DNA of 64,000 bases from Carbonatibacter sp965199245. GTDB taxonomy: Bacteria > Pseudomonadota > Alphaproteobacteria > Kiloniellales > Kiloniellaceae. The position numbers and the translations under genes were made by a program. The stretch's first letter is position 1; every line of letters begins with the position of its first letter. The stretch spans positions 682,001 through 746,000 of the forward strand of contig CBDAQP010000001.1 in the NCBI GenBank assembly GCA_965199245.1, written 5' to 3'. This document shows, one piece after another, positions 1 through 7,296 of this stretch. The notes beneath the pieces were generated by a model. The model was not told the origin of the DNA. It did no database searches and saw only the letters and a list, made by a program, of their open reading frames with translations.

Positions 1-815
1 GGCACCAAACTCGTCAGGATTACGCGCCTTACCTTTGGCGATGCAGGCGACTTCCGGAGCGTGCAGGGCATAGAGCTTGTTCTTGTCCCCGGGCTGTTGC
101 ATCAGAAGACGCCAGGCCCAACAGTTTCGCGAACCGGGCCTCGAGGCCAGCGTTCCCGGCAATCTTACGGACAATATCGCGGAAAACACGACCCGGACAG
201 GTCTTCAGTGTCCTGATCTCGCGGCGCATGCGCCGGAACTGTCTGGCATGGGCGTAACGCCCGGCCGGCGTGTCTGGCCACACGGGTGTGGCTGCGGCGC
301 AGAACAATGCCGTACCGTCTGGCCTGAGAGCTTGCAACGCTTTCAGATACAGACGGCTGTCGGTGGGGTAAGCTATGGCCCTGGGTTGAACGCCACCGTA
401 ATCCGCTCGAAGCTGCTGTCCTTGACCGTCAACCGCAACACCGACTGTCGCCGACAGAACCTGCTCCATGCCTGCGGAACCGACACGCTTGCGCCAGCGC
501 GTCATCGTGCCGGAGTCAATCGGCAGGCGGTGCTGAAAAAAATCAAAACCGCAGAAATACGGCCAGTAGGGGTTCTCGACGCACCGCTCCACAACCTCAT
601 CAGGTCGTACATGTGTTTCAGATCGTGCAGCCCGACCATCAAACGCGTTGGTTTCGCAGGACGGCGGCCTGTCGTGCTGGCCAAAGGCTTCGTCGAATGC
701 GAACCAGGCCATCAAGCCGCTCAGACGTATCAGATTATGCTCTTTGTCGATGATCGCATCAAGGCGTTCGCGAAAGAGGTCGGTGGGTGCGGTTGCCTGG
801 GCGTCATGAAAATCT
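1..815 (-). pseudogene. IS5-family transposase remnant, frameshifted
   Basis: Read on the minus strand, this is a decayed DDE transposase of the IS5 family. The N-terminal stretch includes DLFRERLDAIID (about 780-740). It is followed by TRLMVGLHDLKHM in one frame, VERCVENPYWPYFCG and FFQHRLPIDSGTMTRW in another, and YALHAPEVACIAKGKA in a third near 60-10. At least three frameshifts are therefore needed to read the usual order of motifs. The element runs off the left edge of the window, so the C-terminal catalytic part and one end are not visible. The plus-strand reading frame over most of this stretch is antisense to it. The IS family call is confident. The exact right boundary is not; a 7-bp inverted repeat at 865-881 could mark it. 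Confidence 0.8.
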
Positions 816-839
816 ACCAGAAAACAAGGGGTGAAAGCG

Positions 840-1069
840 GTCTTGCTGGCATTTTACAATATTTGATTCCCTCTGGGAATCCATATTATCCAAGAAATTC
901 AGAGTTTTTCAGCACGAACTACCAAATCTCCGACGGTTCCTGGCGAGATATCAAAGTCGGATTTGACGCTGACGACCTGCGAGATATTGCGGAACAAATC
1001 CGAGGTTGGAGAGGAGATCGTTTAGCCGAGAAACTGCCCTTCTTTAAGAATAAGAAGACATTGCAATGA
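840..1069 (+). pseudogene. C-terminal fragment of an unidentified protein
   Basis: An open frame emerges from beneath the IS remnant and ends at a TGA at 1067. Its tail is polar and well mixed (SDGSWRDIKVGFDADDLRD, then an IRGW segment and a basic end), so it looks like real protein rather than antisense noise. I do not recognise the family. The start must have been lost to the IS insertion. A related open frame continues almost at once in another phase (see the small ORF at 1101). The two may be halves of one gene broken by a frameshift, but I cannot show this. Confidence 0.35.
865..881. repeat. 7-bp inverted repeat near IS edge
   Basis: The arms GATTCCC and GGGAATC are separated by TCT. 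It lies about 50 bp beyond the N-terminal coding end of the IS5-family transposase remnant, where a terminal inverted repeat could be expected. The partner end is outside the window, so the assignment is only suggestive. Confidence 0.35.
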
Positions 1070-1100
1070 ATTATCACCCCGGTATGAGACCGCCCTTGTC

Positions 1101-1223
1101 ATGGCCAAAGACGGTACACTGTGGTACTATCAGTCCTTAGCAGATACATTTGGTAATGCTCTTGGGAACTCGTTATCAGAGGAGTTCGACAGAGCGGCCA
1201 AAGAAATGAAGTCCTTGAACTGA
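1101..1223 (+). CDS. Small 40-aa ORF just upstream of the HEPN gene
   Basis: A short frame starts MAKDGTLWYYQSLADTFGNA and ends 14 nt before the HEPN gene start. The frame is open further upstream (it reads RYETALV before the ATG), so this may be the tail of a longer broken gene rather than a true mini-protein. No good ribosome binding site precedes the ATG. The close tandem position suggests it was co-transcribed with the HEPN gene, as a partner or antitoxin would be. That is inference from position only, and I do not recognise the family. Confidence 0.35.
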   Translation: MAKDGTLWYYQSLADTFGNALGNSLSEEFDRAAKEMKSLN

Positions 1224-1237
1224 TTGAGGGGGGAGCC

Positions 1238-1897
1238 ATGAGCCTGAGCTTCAAAGAATTAAAAGCCAAACAAAGAGAAATAAGGTCAGGCTTTCCTGAA
1301 CCCGTGGGACTTCGTGTCCACCGTTGCTTGAGCTGGCTCGATAGAGCTGAACAAGCTGACAGAGACGAGGATGCAGCCTTTATCTTTTTCTGGATTTCAT
1401 TCAATGCGGCTTACGCCGAGGAGATCATTGATAGCCTCACTTACGGAGAACGCTCTGCATTTGACGGGTATTTCCAGAAACTGATCGATCTTGATAGCGG
1501 TAGCCGGATTTATGGAGCCATATGGGAGAAGTTTCCCCAATCAATACGGATTTTCTTGGATAACAAGTACATCTTCCAGCCCTTCTGGAAACATCACAAC
1601 CAAATTGACGGTTACGAGGACTGGCAAGAGCGGTTTGACGCGAGCAAGCGGCGGTTTAATTCGGCTTTAGCCAAGAAAGACACAAAAGCTGTCCTGAAAA
1701 TGCTGTTCGATCGGCTATACGTCCTCAGGAACCAGCTAGTGCATGGTGGGGCCACTTGGAACAGCTCGGTTAATCGAGATCAGGTGAAAGACGGAACCCG
1801 CATACTGGCATTTTTGGTGCCCATCTTTGTGGATCTCATGATGGATAACCCGGATACTGACTGGGGAGCACCATACTACCCCGTACTGGATGAGTAA
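1238..1897 (+). CDS. HEPN-domain protein, probable RNA-acting or defence protein
   Basis: The 219-residue product is rich in helix and carries RNQLVH (R164 to H169) near its C-terminus. This fits the R-x(4-6)-H motif of HEPN domains, which in many families forms an RNase site or acts in abortive infection and toxin-antitoxin systems. The ATG follows a strong purine-rich ribosome binding site (gagggggga). No signal peptide or membrane segment is seen. The gene is intact while both neighbours are broken: a short ORF lies 14 nt upstream and a frameshifted WYL-type regulator downstream. The HEPN call rests on the motif and the helical pattern. The substrate, and whether it is an active nuclease, are unknown. 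Confidence 0.65.
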   Translation: MSLSFKELKAKQREIRSGFPEPVGLRVHRCLSWLDRAEQADRDEDAAFIFFWISFNAAYAEEIIDSLTYGERSAFDGYFQKLIDLDSGSRIYGAIWEKFPQSIRIFLDNKYIFQPFWKHHNQIDGYEDWQERFDASKRRFNSALAKKDTKAVLKMLFDRLYVLRNQLVHGGATWNSSVNRDQVKDGTRILAFLVPIFVDLMMDNPDTDWGAPYYPVLDE

Positions 1898-1915
1898 GTG
1901 TTCAAAAAACGAAAA

Positions 1916-1966
1916 TTGAGAATTTTATTGCCGAACAACGAAATAGAACATATTCTCAAAATGAGA
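1916..1966. promoter_or_regulatory. Inverted repeats before WYL-type regulator
   Basis: Two nested symmetries lie 55-105 bp ahead of the WYL regulator pseudogene. TTGAGAAT at 1916-1923 is matched by ATTCTCAA at 1952-1959. A tight palindrome TCTCA-AAA-TGAGA lies at 1954-1966. BrxR/CapW-type regulators are known to bind inverted repeats upstream of themselves and of defence genes. I propose these as its operator; nothing further in the sequence proves it. Confidence 0.4.
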
Positions 1967-2020
1967 CAAGTAAATGTTTTGATCCATAATTCAGACCCGT
2001 CGGCTCTCTTGGATTAGCGC

Positions 2021-2330
2021 ATGGCGAAAGAAGAAGGAACGCTGAATTGGGGTGTAGAGCGACGACTCGAGTTTATTGAGTTCAGGTTGTTCTGGGAGGG
2101 GCATGTGAACAGGGACGACCTGGATCGATACGTTCGGGATTTCGGTTAACCAGTCTTCAACCGACTTGAACCGCTACCTGCGCCTTGCGCCTGAGAACAT
2201 GGAGTATGGCAAAAGCACCAAGACTTATATGCAAAAATCAGGCTTTGTCGCTCAATTTATGAAACCGGATACCAGCCGTTATCTCTCTCAACTCCGTTCG
2301 ATGGGTGAAGGTATCCATCGACGCCTCTGA
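2021..2330 (+). pseudogene. BrxR/CapW-like WYL regulator, N-terminal part, frameshifted
   Basis: The first segment reads NWGVERRLEFIEFRLFWEGH, the characteristic winged-helix N-terminus of WYL-domain regulators of the BrxR/CapW type, which often control phage-defence operons. An extra G around 2122-2123 throws the frame into a stop. Restoring it gives IDTFGISVNQSSTDLNRYL then RLAPENMEYGKSTKTYM, matching the rest of the HTH region. The frame ends at 2328-2330 and no WYL domain follows, so the gene is both frameshifted and truncated. Together with the HEPN gene it suggests a decayed defence locus. Family identification is from remembered motif patterns. Confidence 0.7.
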
Positions 2331-2386
2331 TACACCGGGAACGGAGCCATCATTTTTGCTCCTCCGGGATCCTGTGAGCACCATGG

Positions 2387-2689
2387 GTGAAGTGGCCAAC
2401 CCCTCGCGCAAATGGCCCGTCAGAAACATCCAGCCATTTGAGTTTCTTTATTTTTGACACCCATTCTTTCGTAAAACGTCTCGTAACAGCGGAGATGGCC
2501 AAGGCGCAGGCTGTGAAAATCTTGCACAGAAATAAACACGCCTTGTTGATGAAGCTCTCGCCACCAAGCGCGACCTCAAGGAACCCAAGTTGCGGCTTAA
2601 CGAGCGAAATGCACGCGGTGACGATCAAATTTGGTGGTCTACTGGTCGTTACTGTTGGCATGATCGTCACGTTGCAAAAGCTTTTATAA
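2387..2689 (+). pseudogene. DUF1640-like coiled-coil protein, degenerate
   Basis: The frame contains FDTHSFVKRLVTAEMAKAQA, the usual start of the small DUF1640/CCDC90-like coiled-coil family. It ends in IKFGGLLVVTVGMIVTLQKL, the usual C-terminal membrane helix. The middle is out of phase: another frame reads EALATKRDLKEPKLRL between about 2551 and 2600, so two compensating frameshifts have occurred and much of the coiled coil is gone. An intact, greatly expanded relative lies at 21454-22263 on the minus strand. The true start was probably near 2440. Confidence 0.6.
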
Positions 2690-2722
2690 ATTGTTGAATC
2701 AGTCATCCGGCCCGTACTCGGC

Positions 2723-2745
2723 ACTTTTTCCAATTTTGGAAAAGT
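2723..2745 (-). terminator. Hairpin directly after the permease stop codon
   Basis: A near-perfect inverted repeat (arms ACTTTT-CCAA and TTGGAAAAGT) sits immediately downstream of the stop of the PhnE-like gene on the minus strand. No clear T-run follows, so it may stabilise the operon transcript end rather than act as a strong intrinsic terminator. Confidence 0.4.
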
Positions 2746-3486
2746 CTAGGAAAAACGTCTGATCAATAGGCTGTTCAACGATTCAGACAGTACAACCAGC
2801 GCAATAATCGCCAGTGTAACGGTTGCCGCCTTGTCATATTGAAAAGAGCGCACATAGGTCTGCACATAAAGACCAATCCCCCCGGCCCCGACAATACCCA
2901 AAACTAGACTTTCGCGTAAGTTGAGTTCAAATCGAAACACGGTATCGCGCAGAACAACCGGGGCCATCTGGGGCCAAATGGCCCAACGCAATTTTTGCAC
3001 AGTCCCTGCCCCGGCACTGTCAAGGGCAACAACGGGTGCGGGGGAGACATGGTCAATGGCCTCTGCATAAAATTTCGCCAACATCCCCGTCGCATGAAAA
3101 GTAATCGCCAAAATACCCGGCAAGGGGCCAAGGCCAACTGCCCCGACCATAAAAATCGCAACCAGGATCAGCGGAACCGCCCGGATTGCCGCCAAAAGCC
3201 CCTGCGTCGTCCGCCAGACCACAGGGGGCATTAAAACACGCGAGGCCAGCAACGCCAGAACAACAGAAAGAACGCAAGAGAAAAACGTACCCAGAACCGC
3301 AATGGAGAAAGTTTCAGCAAGGCCGCGCAAGACCTCTGGCCAAACGGAAAGATCAGGCGGGATCATCCGCCCGGCAAAATCACTCAGACGCGCCCCTGCC
3401 CCGGGAATTTTTGAAAAATCCACCACTTCGGCACAGAGATAAAAAATCCCTCCACCCAGCAGAAAAATCAGCACACGCGCAGACAT
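2746..3486 (-). CDS. PhnE-like ABC transporter permease
   Basis: The 246-residue integral membrane protein has an N-terminal hydrophobic segment, several further helices, and the cytoplasmic loop LDSAGAGTVQKLRWAIWPQM that matches the ATPase-contacting loop of PhnE-type permeases. It starts at an ATG overlapping the end of the ATPase gene by 19 nt. It is the last gene of a four-gene operon, peroxidase, binding protein, ATPase, permease, all translationally overlapping. The family normally imports phosphonate, phosphite or phosphate esters. No C-P lyase or phosphonatase genes are nearby, so the substrate here is open. Confidence 0.85.
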   Translation of the reverse strand: MSARVLIFLLGGGIFYLCAEVVDFSKIPGAGARLSDFAGRMIPPDLSVWPEVLRGLAETFSIAVLGTFFSCVLSVVLALLASRVLMPPVVWRTTQGLLAAIRAVPLILVAIFMVGAVGLGPLPGILAITFHATGMLAKFYAEAIDHVSPAPVVALDSAGAGTVQKLRWAIWPQMAPVVLRDTVFRFELNLRESLVLGIVGAGGIGLYVQTYVRSFQYDKAATVTLAIIALVVLSESLNSLLIRRFS

Positions 3487-4253
3487 GGTTGCTGTCTTTG
3501 GGGGGGCTGTTGATATGGCGAACGAGACGCCCCATAAAGCGCGGCAATATCGGCATCGCGGACGCGGGCCGCAGGGCTGTCGAGGCGCAGTTGACCATCG
3601 ACCAGACCAATCAAACGATTGGCAAAGCGCAGGGCAAGATCAGGCTGGTGCGTGGAAAAAACAACAGTCGCCCCACTCTGGCGGGCCTGTGCCGTCAAAA
3701 TCTGCAACATCTGCACAGACAATTCAGGATCAAGGTTGCTAACAGGTTCGTCTGCGAGGATCACATCCGGTTCCTGTGCCAAACAACGCGCCAAGGCCAC
3801 CCGTTGGCGTTGCCCCCCCGACAGCGCATCCACCCGCCGATCCGCAAAAGGTGCCAGCCCCGTTTCGTTGAGGATTTCCATAACACGTCGCCGATCCGCA
3901 GGACGATCACGCCCAAAACAGGAAGACCACAGTGGGAGATGACCAAGACGACCCGTCATCACGTTGCGAAAAACGCTCAAACGATCAACGAGGGCAAAGT
4001 CCTGAAAAATAAAACCCGTTTTGCGGCGCACTTTGCGGGCGGCAGGTGACGACAGGCACAGCCCCCCGACCTCTCCAGTGCCATCAACAACAGGCAGTCG
4101 CCCATCAAGCAGGGACAAGAGACTGGATTTTCCGGCCCCCGATGCCCCCAGAACCGCGACGACATCACCCTGTCCGATAGAAAAGCTCACCCCCTGGAGG
4201 ACAAGCCTCCCCCCAAGGAAACAAGACGCCTTTTCCAGGGACAGAGCCGCCAT
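3468..4253 (-). CDS. PhnC-like ABC transporter ATPase
   Basis: This is the ATP-binding subunit of the importer. It has Walker A GASGAGKSS near residue 36, signature LSGGQRQRVALAR, Walker B VILADEP and a switch histidine in FSTHQPD. It is about 261 residues, normal for PhnC. The ATG overlaps the TGA of the binding-protein gene by one base (TGATG), so the two are translationally coupled. The C-terminal tail is glutamine- and proline-rich and overlaps the permease start. It is assigned to the phosphonate/phosphite type from neighbours and overall pattern; other ABC imports remain possible. Confidence 0.88.
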   Translation of the reverse strand: MAALSLEKASCFLGGRLVLQGVSFSIGQGDVVAVLGASGAGKSSLLSLLDGRLPVVDGTGEVGGLCLSSPAARKVRRKTGFIFQDFALVDRLSVFRNVMTGRLGHLPLWSSCFGRDRPADRRRVMEILNETGLAPFADRRVDALSGGQRQRVALARCLAQEPDVILADEPVSNLDPELSVQMLQILTAQARQSGATVVFSTHQPDLALRFANRLIGLVDGQLRLDSPAARVRDADIAALYGASRSPYQQPPQRQQPCLRVC

Positions 4254-5125
4254 CACAGATACCCGTAACGCCGTGCCATTGTCCGCACGCCCTCATAAAC
4301 CGCAGGATCAGATACGACATAGCCATCCGGCCCATAGAGATATTGCAGGAAGTTTCGATTTTCAGCCGCGTTCAAACTGAGCATAACCTCGACAAAACGC
4401 GCTTGCACCGCATTGTCCAGACCTGGACGAGCCACCACCGCGTGACTGGGAATCTGTGCAGACTCGGCAATGACCGTGACATCGCGTTGTTGCTCCGGTG
4501 TCAGGAAAAGGTCGGAGTACTGGCTGGTTCCTGCCGCATCAACAAAGCCATTGACCATGGCTTGAATCGCTTGCTGATAGCCGCCAGCAAAAAAGCTGTT
4601 GCCAAAAAAACTATCCGCCGCAGAGGCTGAGTCGAACAATCCCGCCTGCACGAAAAGATCAAGTGGGTAAAGGTACCCCGATTCCGAAACAGGATCAGCA
4701 AAAGCAATATCCTTGCCCTTCAAATCGGACAGCGTCTTAATCCCGCTGTCTTTACGCACAAAAACCCGACCGGAATAGCTGGCCTGTCCCCGGTAAACCT
4801 CGGACAAAAGTGGTACAGCCCCCACCTGTTTTTCGGCAAGCACAAAGGGCAAGGCTCCCATGAAAGAAACATCAGCCTCTCCATTGCGAAGAGCCTCAAC
4901 CGCCGCCGCATAGTCGAATGTCACAAAGCCTTCGACGGGTGCGCCCATCTGCTCAGACAGCCACTTTGTCACAACCTTGATATCGCCCAAGAGTTTCTCG
5001 GGACTTTCCTGGGGCACAAAGGCCAGCCGCAAGGCGGGCGTCTCACCCGCAGAGAGAGTGGACGTCCAAAGAGAGGGCGTCAAACAGGCTACTGCAGAAG
5101 CTAGGAAAAAACGCCGATCAATCAT
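4253..5125 (-). CDS. PhnD-like periplasmic binding protein
   Basis: The product is about 290 residues with an N-terminal signal containing an RR pair (MIDRRFFLASAVACL). The body fits the PhnD family: RLAFVPQES, then FDYAAAVEALRNGEADVSFM, then LKGKDIAFADPVSESGYLYP and a GGYQQAI segment. In phosphonate-binding PhnD the last two motifs usually read with S-T-S-G and G-G-H; here they are SESG and GGY, so the ligand contacts differ. The ATG at 5125 overlaps the TGA of the upstream peroxidase (TGATG); a TTG one codon earlier is also possible. The tight coupling implies that binding protein and peroxidase are made together in the periplasm. Confidence 0.85.
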   Translation of the reverse strand: MIDRRFFLASAVACLTPSLWTSTLSAGETPALRLAFVPQESPEKLLGDIKVVTKWLSEQMGAPVEGFVTFDYAAAVEALRNGEADVSFMGALPFVLAEKQVGAVPLLSEVYRGQASYSGRVFVRKDSGIKTLSDLKGKDIAFADPVSESGYLYPLDLFVQAGLFDSASAADSFFGNSFFAGGYQQAIQAMVNGFVDAAGTSQYSDLFLTPEQQRDVTVIAESAQIPSHAVVARPGLDNAVQARFVEVMLSLNAAENRNFLQYLYGPDGYVVSDPAVYEGVRTMARRYGYL

Positions 5126-6978
5126 CAATACATCCTCTCGTCAATCTCGTCTTGCATGGCCTGGAATGCCACCCAATGCTTGTTGGCCTCGTCCCACTGA
5201 CCAGCGGCAGAGGCATCCCCAATCCGACGCAAGAGATCAGAAAAGGCATAGACCTCATGGCGGGCAGAAAGATTAACCATCGTCACGGTATCAGCCGCCA
5301 GATCCGGGGCCACTGTATCAACCAGGACAGCAATGTTTTCCTGGTCTTTCAGGGGCAACAAGGTTCCGAGGGTCGAGGCAAAGGTTGTCAACTCCTCCCA
5401 CGCCAGACGGAACACACTGTCCTTGCCTTCAAAGCGTTGATAGGGTTCTTCCCCATCGCCGATGGCCTCGACATAGGCCAACAAGTCAGCGCGTTGTTGG
5501 TCATTCAACCCCATCTCTGCCGTATCGTTAAACCACGCAACAACGGATTCCAGCGTCGGCAAAGACCCATCGTGCATATAGGGGGCAGTAAAATTCACGT
5601 TCCGAAGCGTCGGCGTTTCCAATGGCATTGGCGTCCCACCTTCAAAGGGGGCATAGGTTGTGCCAATGTCATGGGTTAAACCATCGCGGAAATGATCGGT
5701 CGGAACATGGCAACTGGCGCAGGAGCGATTGCCCAGCCCCGCAAATTCCGTCTTGAAAATAATTTCTCCGCGCTGCGCCGCCGCAGAGGCTAAATCTGTC
5801 AGGGAGCCATCGCGTTCAATCTGGGGATTAGGCAGGAAGTCAAACTGACGGATATAGGCCAACAGTGCATCCAACTGGAACGGCGTTGGCTCTACCCCTG
5901 CAAATTCAGTCACGATGACATTACGAATAAATTGCCGCAGACTCGGTTCACGCCCATCCCGCCCGTAAGGAGCAGTAAAGCGCACCCCGCGCATGGAGGG
6001 CGTATCCAGGGAATCTGCTACCCGATCATTGAACAGTGGATTGAAAAAACTGCTATCGACATCCATTCCACCTGCGCGGTGACTCAGGCCCGGAATGAAG
6101 AAATCGCGATTAATGTCCGAACGGTTGTGACAGGTTGAACAGGTCAACCCCAGATCCCGCGCTGGCCCACCGAAAATTTCCGGACTGTCGAACAGCATAT
6201 CGCCATAGGCCACAAGGGGCAGGTTGCTTTCATCTTCGCCGGCCTCTTCAAATTGGAGGATCAAACGCGGAAAATCAGTCTGATCTGCAATATTCGTTCC
6301 CGGCGGGAAGGAAACAGGCACGGCAACATCCACCCCAGATGCCACCACGGATTCAGGCAACGCCGTCAAACGATCCCGCACGACAAAATCTGTGGGCAAA
6401 TAATTCAGGCGGATATAGCTATCGACAACCGCACGGGCCTGACGAAAAACATTCTGATCTGCGCGCCGGACGGCTTGGCCCATCACACCTGACGACCCCA
6501 GTGCAGAGGTCATCTGCAACCACGCCCGCCCCAGGCGACGCGCGGCCCCGGTATCCGCCAACTGGATTTCATCGGCAACTGCACGATAAAGGGCCTTGGC
6601 CCGGGCCAGTTCCTGCCCCGCCTCTGCCGTTCCCAGTTTGTTTTCAGCCTGTTCCAAATGAGCCAAAAGCCCCTGACCCAGTGCCTGAGTCGCGGCGACG
6701 AAAAGCTGTTGGCGGTCTTTGTCCTGCAAGGCCGCCTGCAACGCAACGCGCCCGCTCTCTGAAACCTGCGACAAGGCAGGGTGATCCAGATCACTGCCCG
6801 GCGCAGGTTTTTCCCACACATCGGAAAGTTGATCCCACGGCACGGGAGTCAGGTTCCCCATAAATAACGTCAAACGATAGGCCGCCGCGCGGGGTGACCA
6901 CGGGGCTTCTTTAATTGCTGTCGCTTGCACAGAAGCGGCGAAGAAAACCACCACTAAAAAACTTAAAACATATCTCAT
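5125..6978 (-). CDS. Long di-haem cytochrome c peroxidase/MauG-like protein
   Basis: The 617-residue exported protein begins with a Sec signal (cleavage probably after VQA). It carries two c-type haem sites, CSTCH at 280-284 and CASCH at 420-424, in the arrangement of bacterial cytochrome c peroxidases and MauG-type enzymes. The catalytic half also contains DTPSMRGVRFTAPYGRDG and TPTLRNVNFTAPYMHDGS. It is nearly twice the usual length: residues about 30-215 form a helix-rich N-terminal domain I do not recognise, and about 100 residues follow the peroxidase core. It is the first gene of the operon with the PhnD/C/E-like importer. It could oxidise a substrate, metal or partner protein before uptake; this is inference. 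Confidence 0.85.
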   Translation of the reverse strand: MRYVLSFLVVVFFAASVQATAIKEAPWSPRAAAYRLTLFMGNLTPVPWDQLSDVWEKPAPGSDLDHPALSQVSESGRVALQAALQDKDRQQLFVAATQALGQGLLAHLEQAENKLGTAEAGQELARAKALYRAVADEIQLADTGAARRLGRAWLQMTSALGSSGVMGQAVRRADQNVFRQARAVVDSYIRLNYLPTDFVVRDRLTALPESVVASGVDVAVPVSFPPGTNIADQTDFPRLILQFEEAGEDESNLPLVAYGDMLFDSPEIFGGPARDLGLTCSTCHNRSDINRDFFIPGLSHRAGGMDVDSSFFNPLFNDRVADSLDTPSMRGVRFTAPYGRDGREPSLRQFIRNVIVTEFAGVEPTPFQLDALLAYIRQFDFLPNPQIERDGSLTDLASAAAQRGEIIFKTEFAGLGNRSCASCHVPTDHFRDGLTHDIGTTYAPFEGGTPMPLETPTLRNVNFTAPYMHDGSLPTLESVVAWFNDTAEMGLNDQQRADLLAYVEAIGDGEEPYQRFEGKDSVFRLAWEELTTFASTLGTLLPLKDQENIAVLVDTVAPDLAADTVTMVNLSARHEVYAFSDLLRRIGDASAAGQWDEANKHWVAFQAMQDEIDERMY

Positions 6979-6997
6979 GACACGCTCACACTATAAA

Positions 6998-7015
6998 ATT
7001 TAGCCTTGGCTAAAT
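6998..7015. promoter_or_regulatory. Palindromic operator candidate before peroxidase-importer operon
   Basis: Perfect 8-bp arms ATTTAGCC and GGCTAAAT flank TT, 20 bp upstream of the peroxidase start. The layout TTTAGcc-nn-ggCTAAA resembles operators of Fur-superfamily regulators such as the Irr iron-control element of alphaproteobacteria, though the inner bases differ. Its place just downstream of a -35 box suits repression. Which regulator binds is unknown. Confidence 0.5.
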
Positions 7016-7039
7016 CTGCTACAATACTCCTCCCCGCTC

Positions 7040-7045
7040 TGTCAA
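7040..7045 (-). promoter_or_regulatory. -35 box (TTGACA) of the peroxidase-importer operon
   Basis: A consensus TTGACA is read on the minus strand 62 bp before the start codon. No good -10 hexamer is seen at the standard spacing, which fits a promoter needing control. The palindrome lies about 24 bp downstream of it. Confidence 0.4.
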
Positions 7046-7117
7046 GCATAAAAAAGCCACAAAATAGGACAATCGTACGTCAAAATCTTTTTATAATAAG
7101 TACTTTTCGGTCAGAAT

Positions 7118-7296
7118 CTATAACCGCTCCAGCTCGCGGGTGTCTTTCAGCCATTTGACCAGCACCGTTCATACGCTTCGAAAAGGGTGGCGGCTTCAAA
7201 GACGATCCCGACCATTTTGCCGGACGCACCGAAGGCTCCAAAGTCATTGCGCACGGTTTTGTATTCGCCCCGGTGGCATTCACCCTTGGTGCCATA
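7118..7296 (-). pseudogene. 3' part of unknown gene split by IS630
   Basis: On the minus strand this reads GTKGECHRGEYKTVRNDFGA, then a FGASGKMVGIVFEAATLFEA segment. After a frameshift near 7160 it reads LVKWLKDTRELERL and stops. Joining it across the IS630 element at the TA target gives a continuous frame with KGLKCIVGISIY encoded at about 8171-8205, so the IS landed inside this gene. I do not recognise the family. The frameshift shows that the gene was already decaying or decayed afterwards. Confidence 0.5.

Noticed and set aside
77..840. Long plus-strand frame across the left end
   Set aside because: Most of it is antisense to clear IS5-family transposase motifs; only the tail after about 840 looks like real protein.
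2746..5125. Phosphonate degradation operon
   Set aside because: Only transport-like genes are present; no C-P lyase, phosphonatase or phosphite dehydrogenase is seen, and the binding motifs differ.
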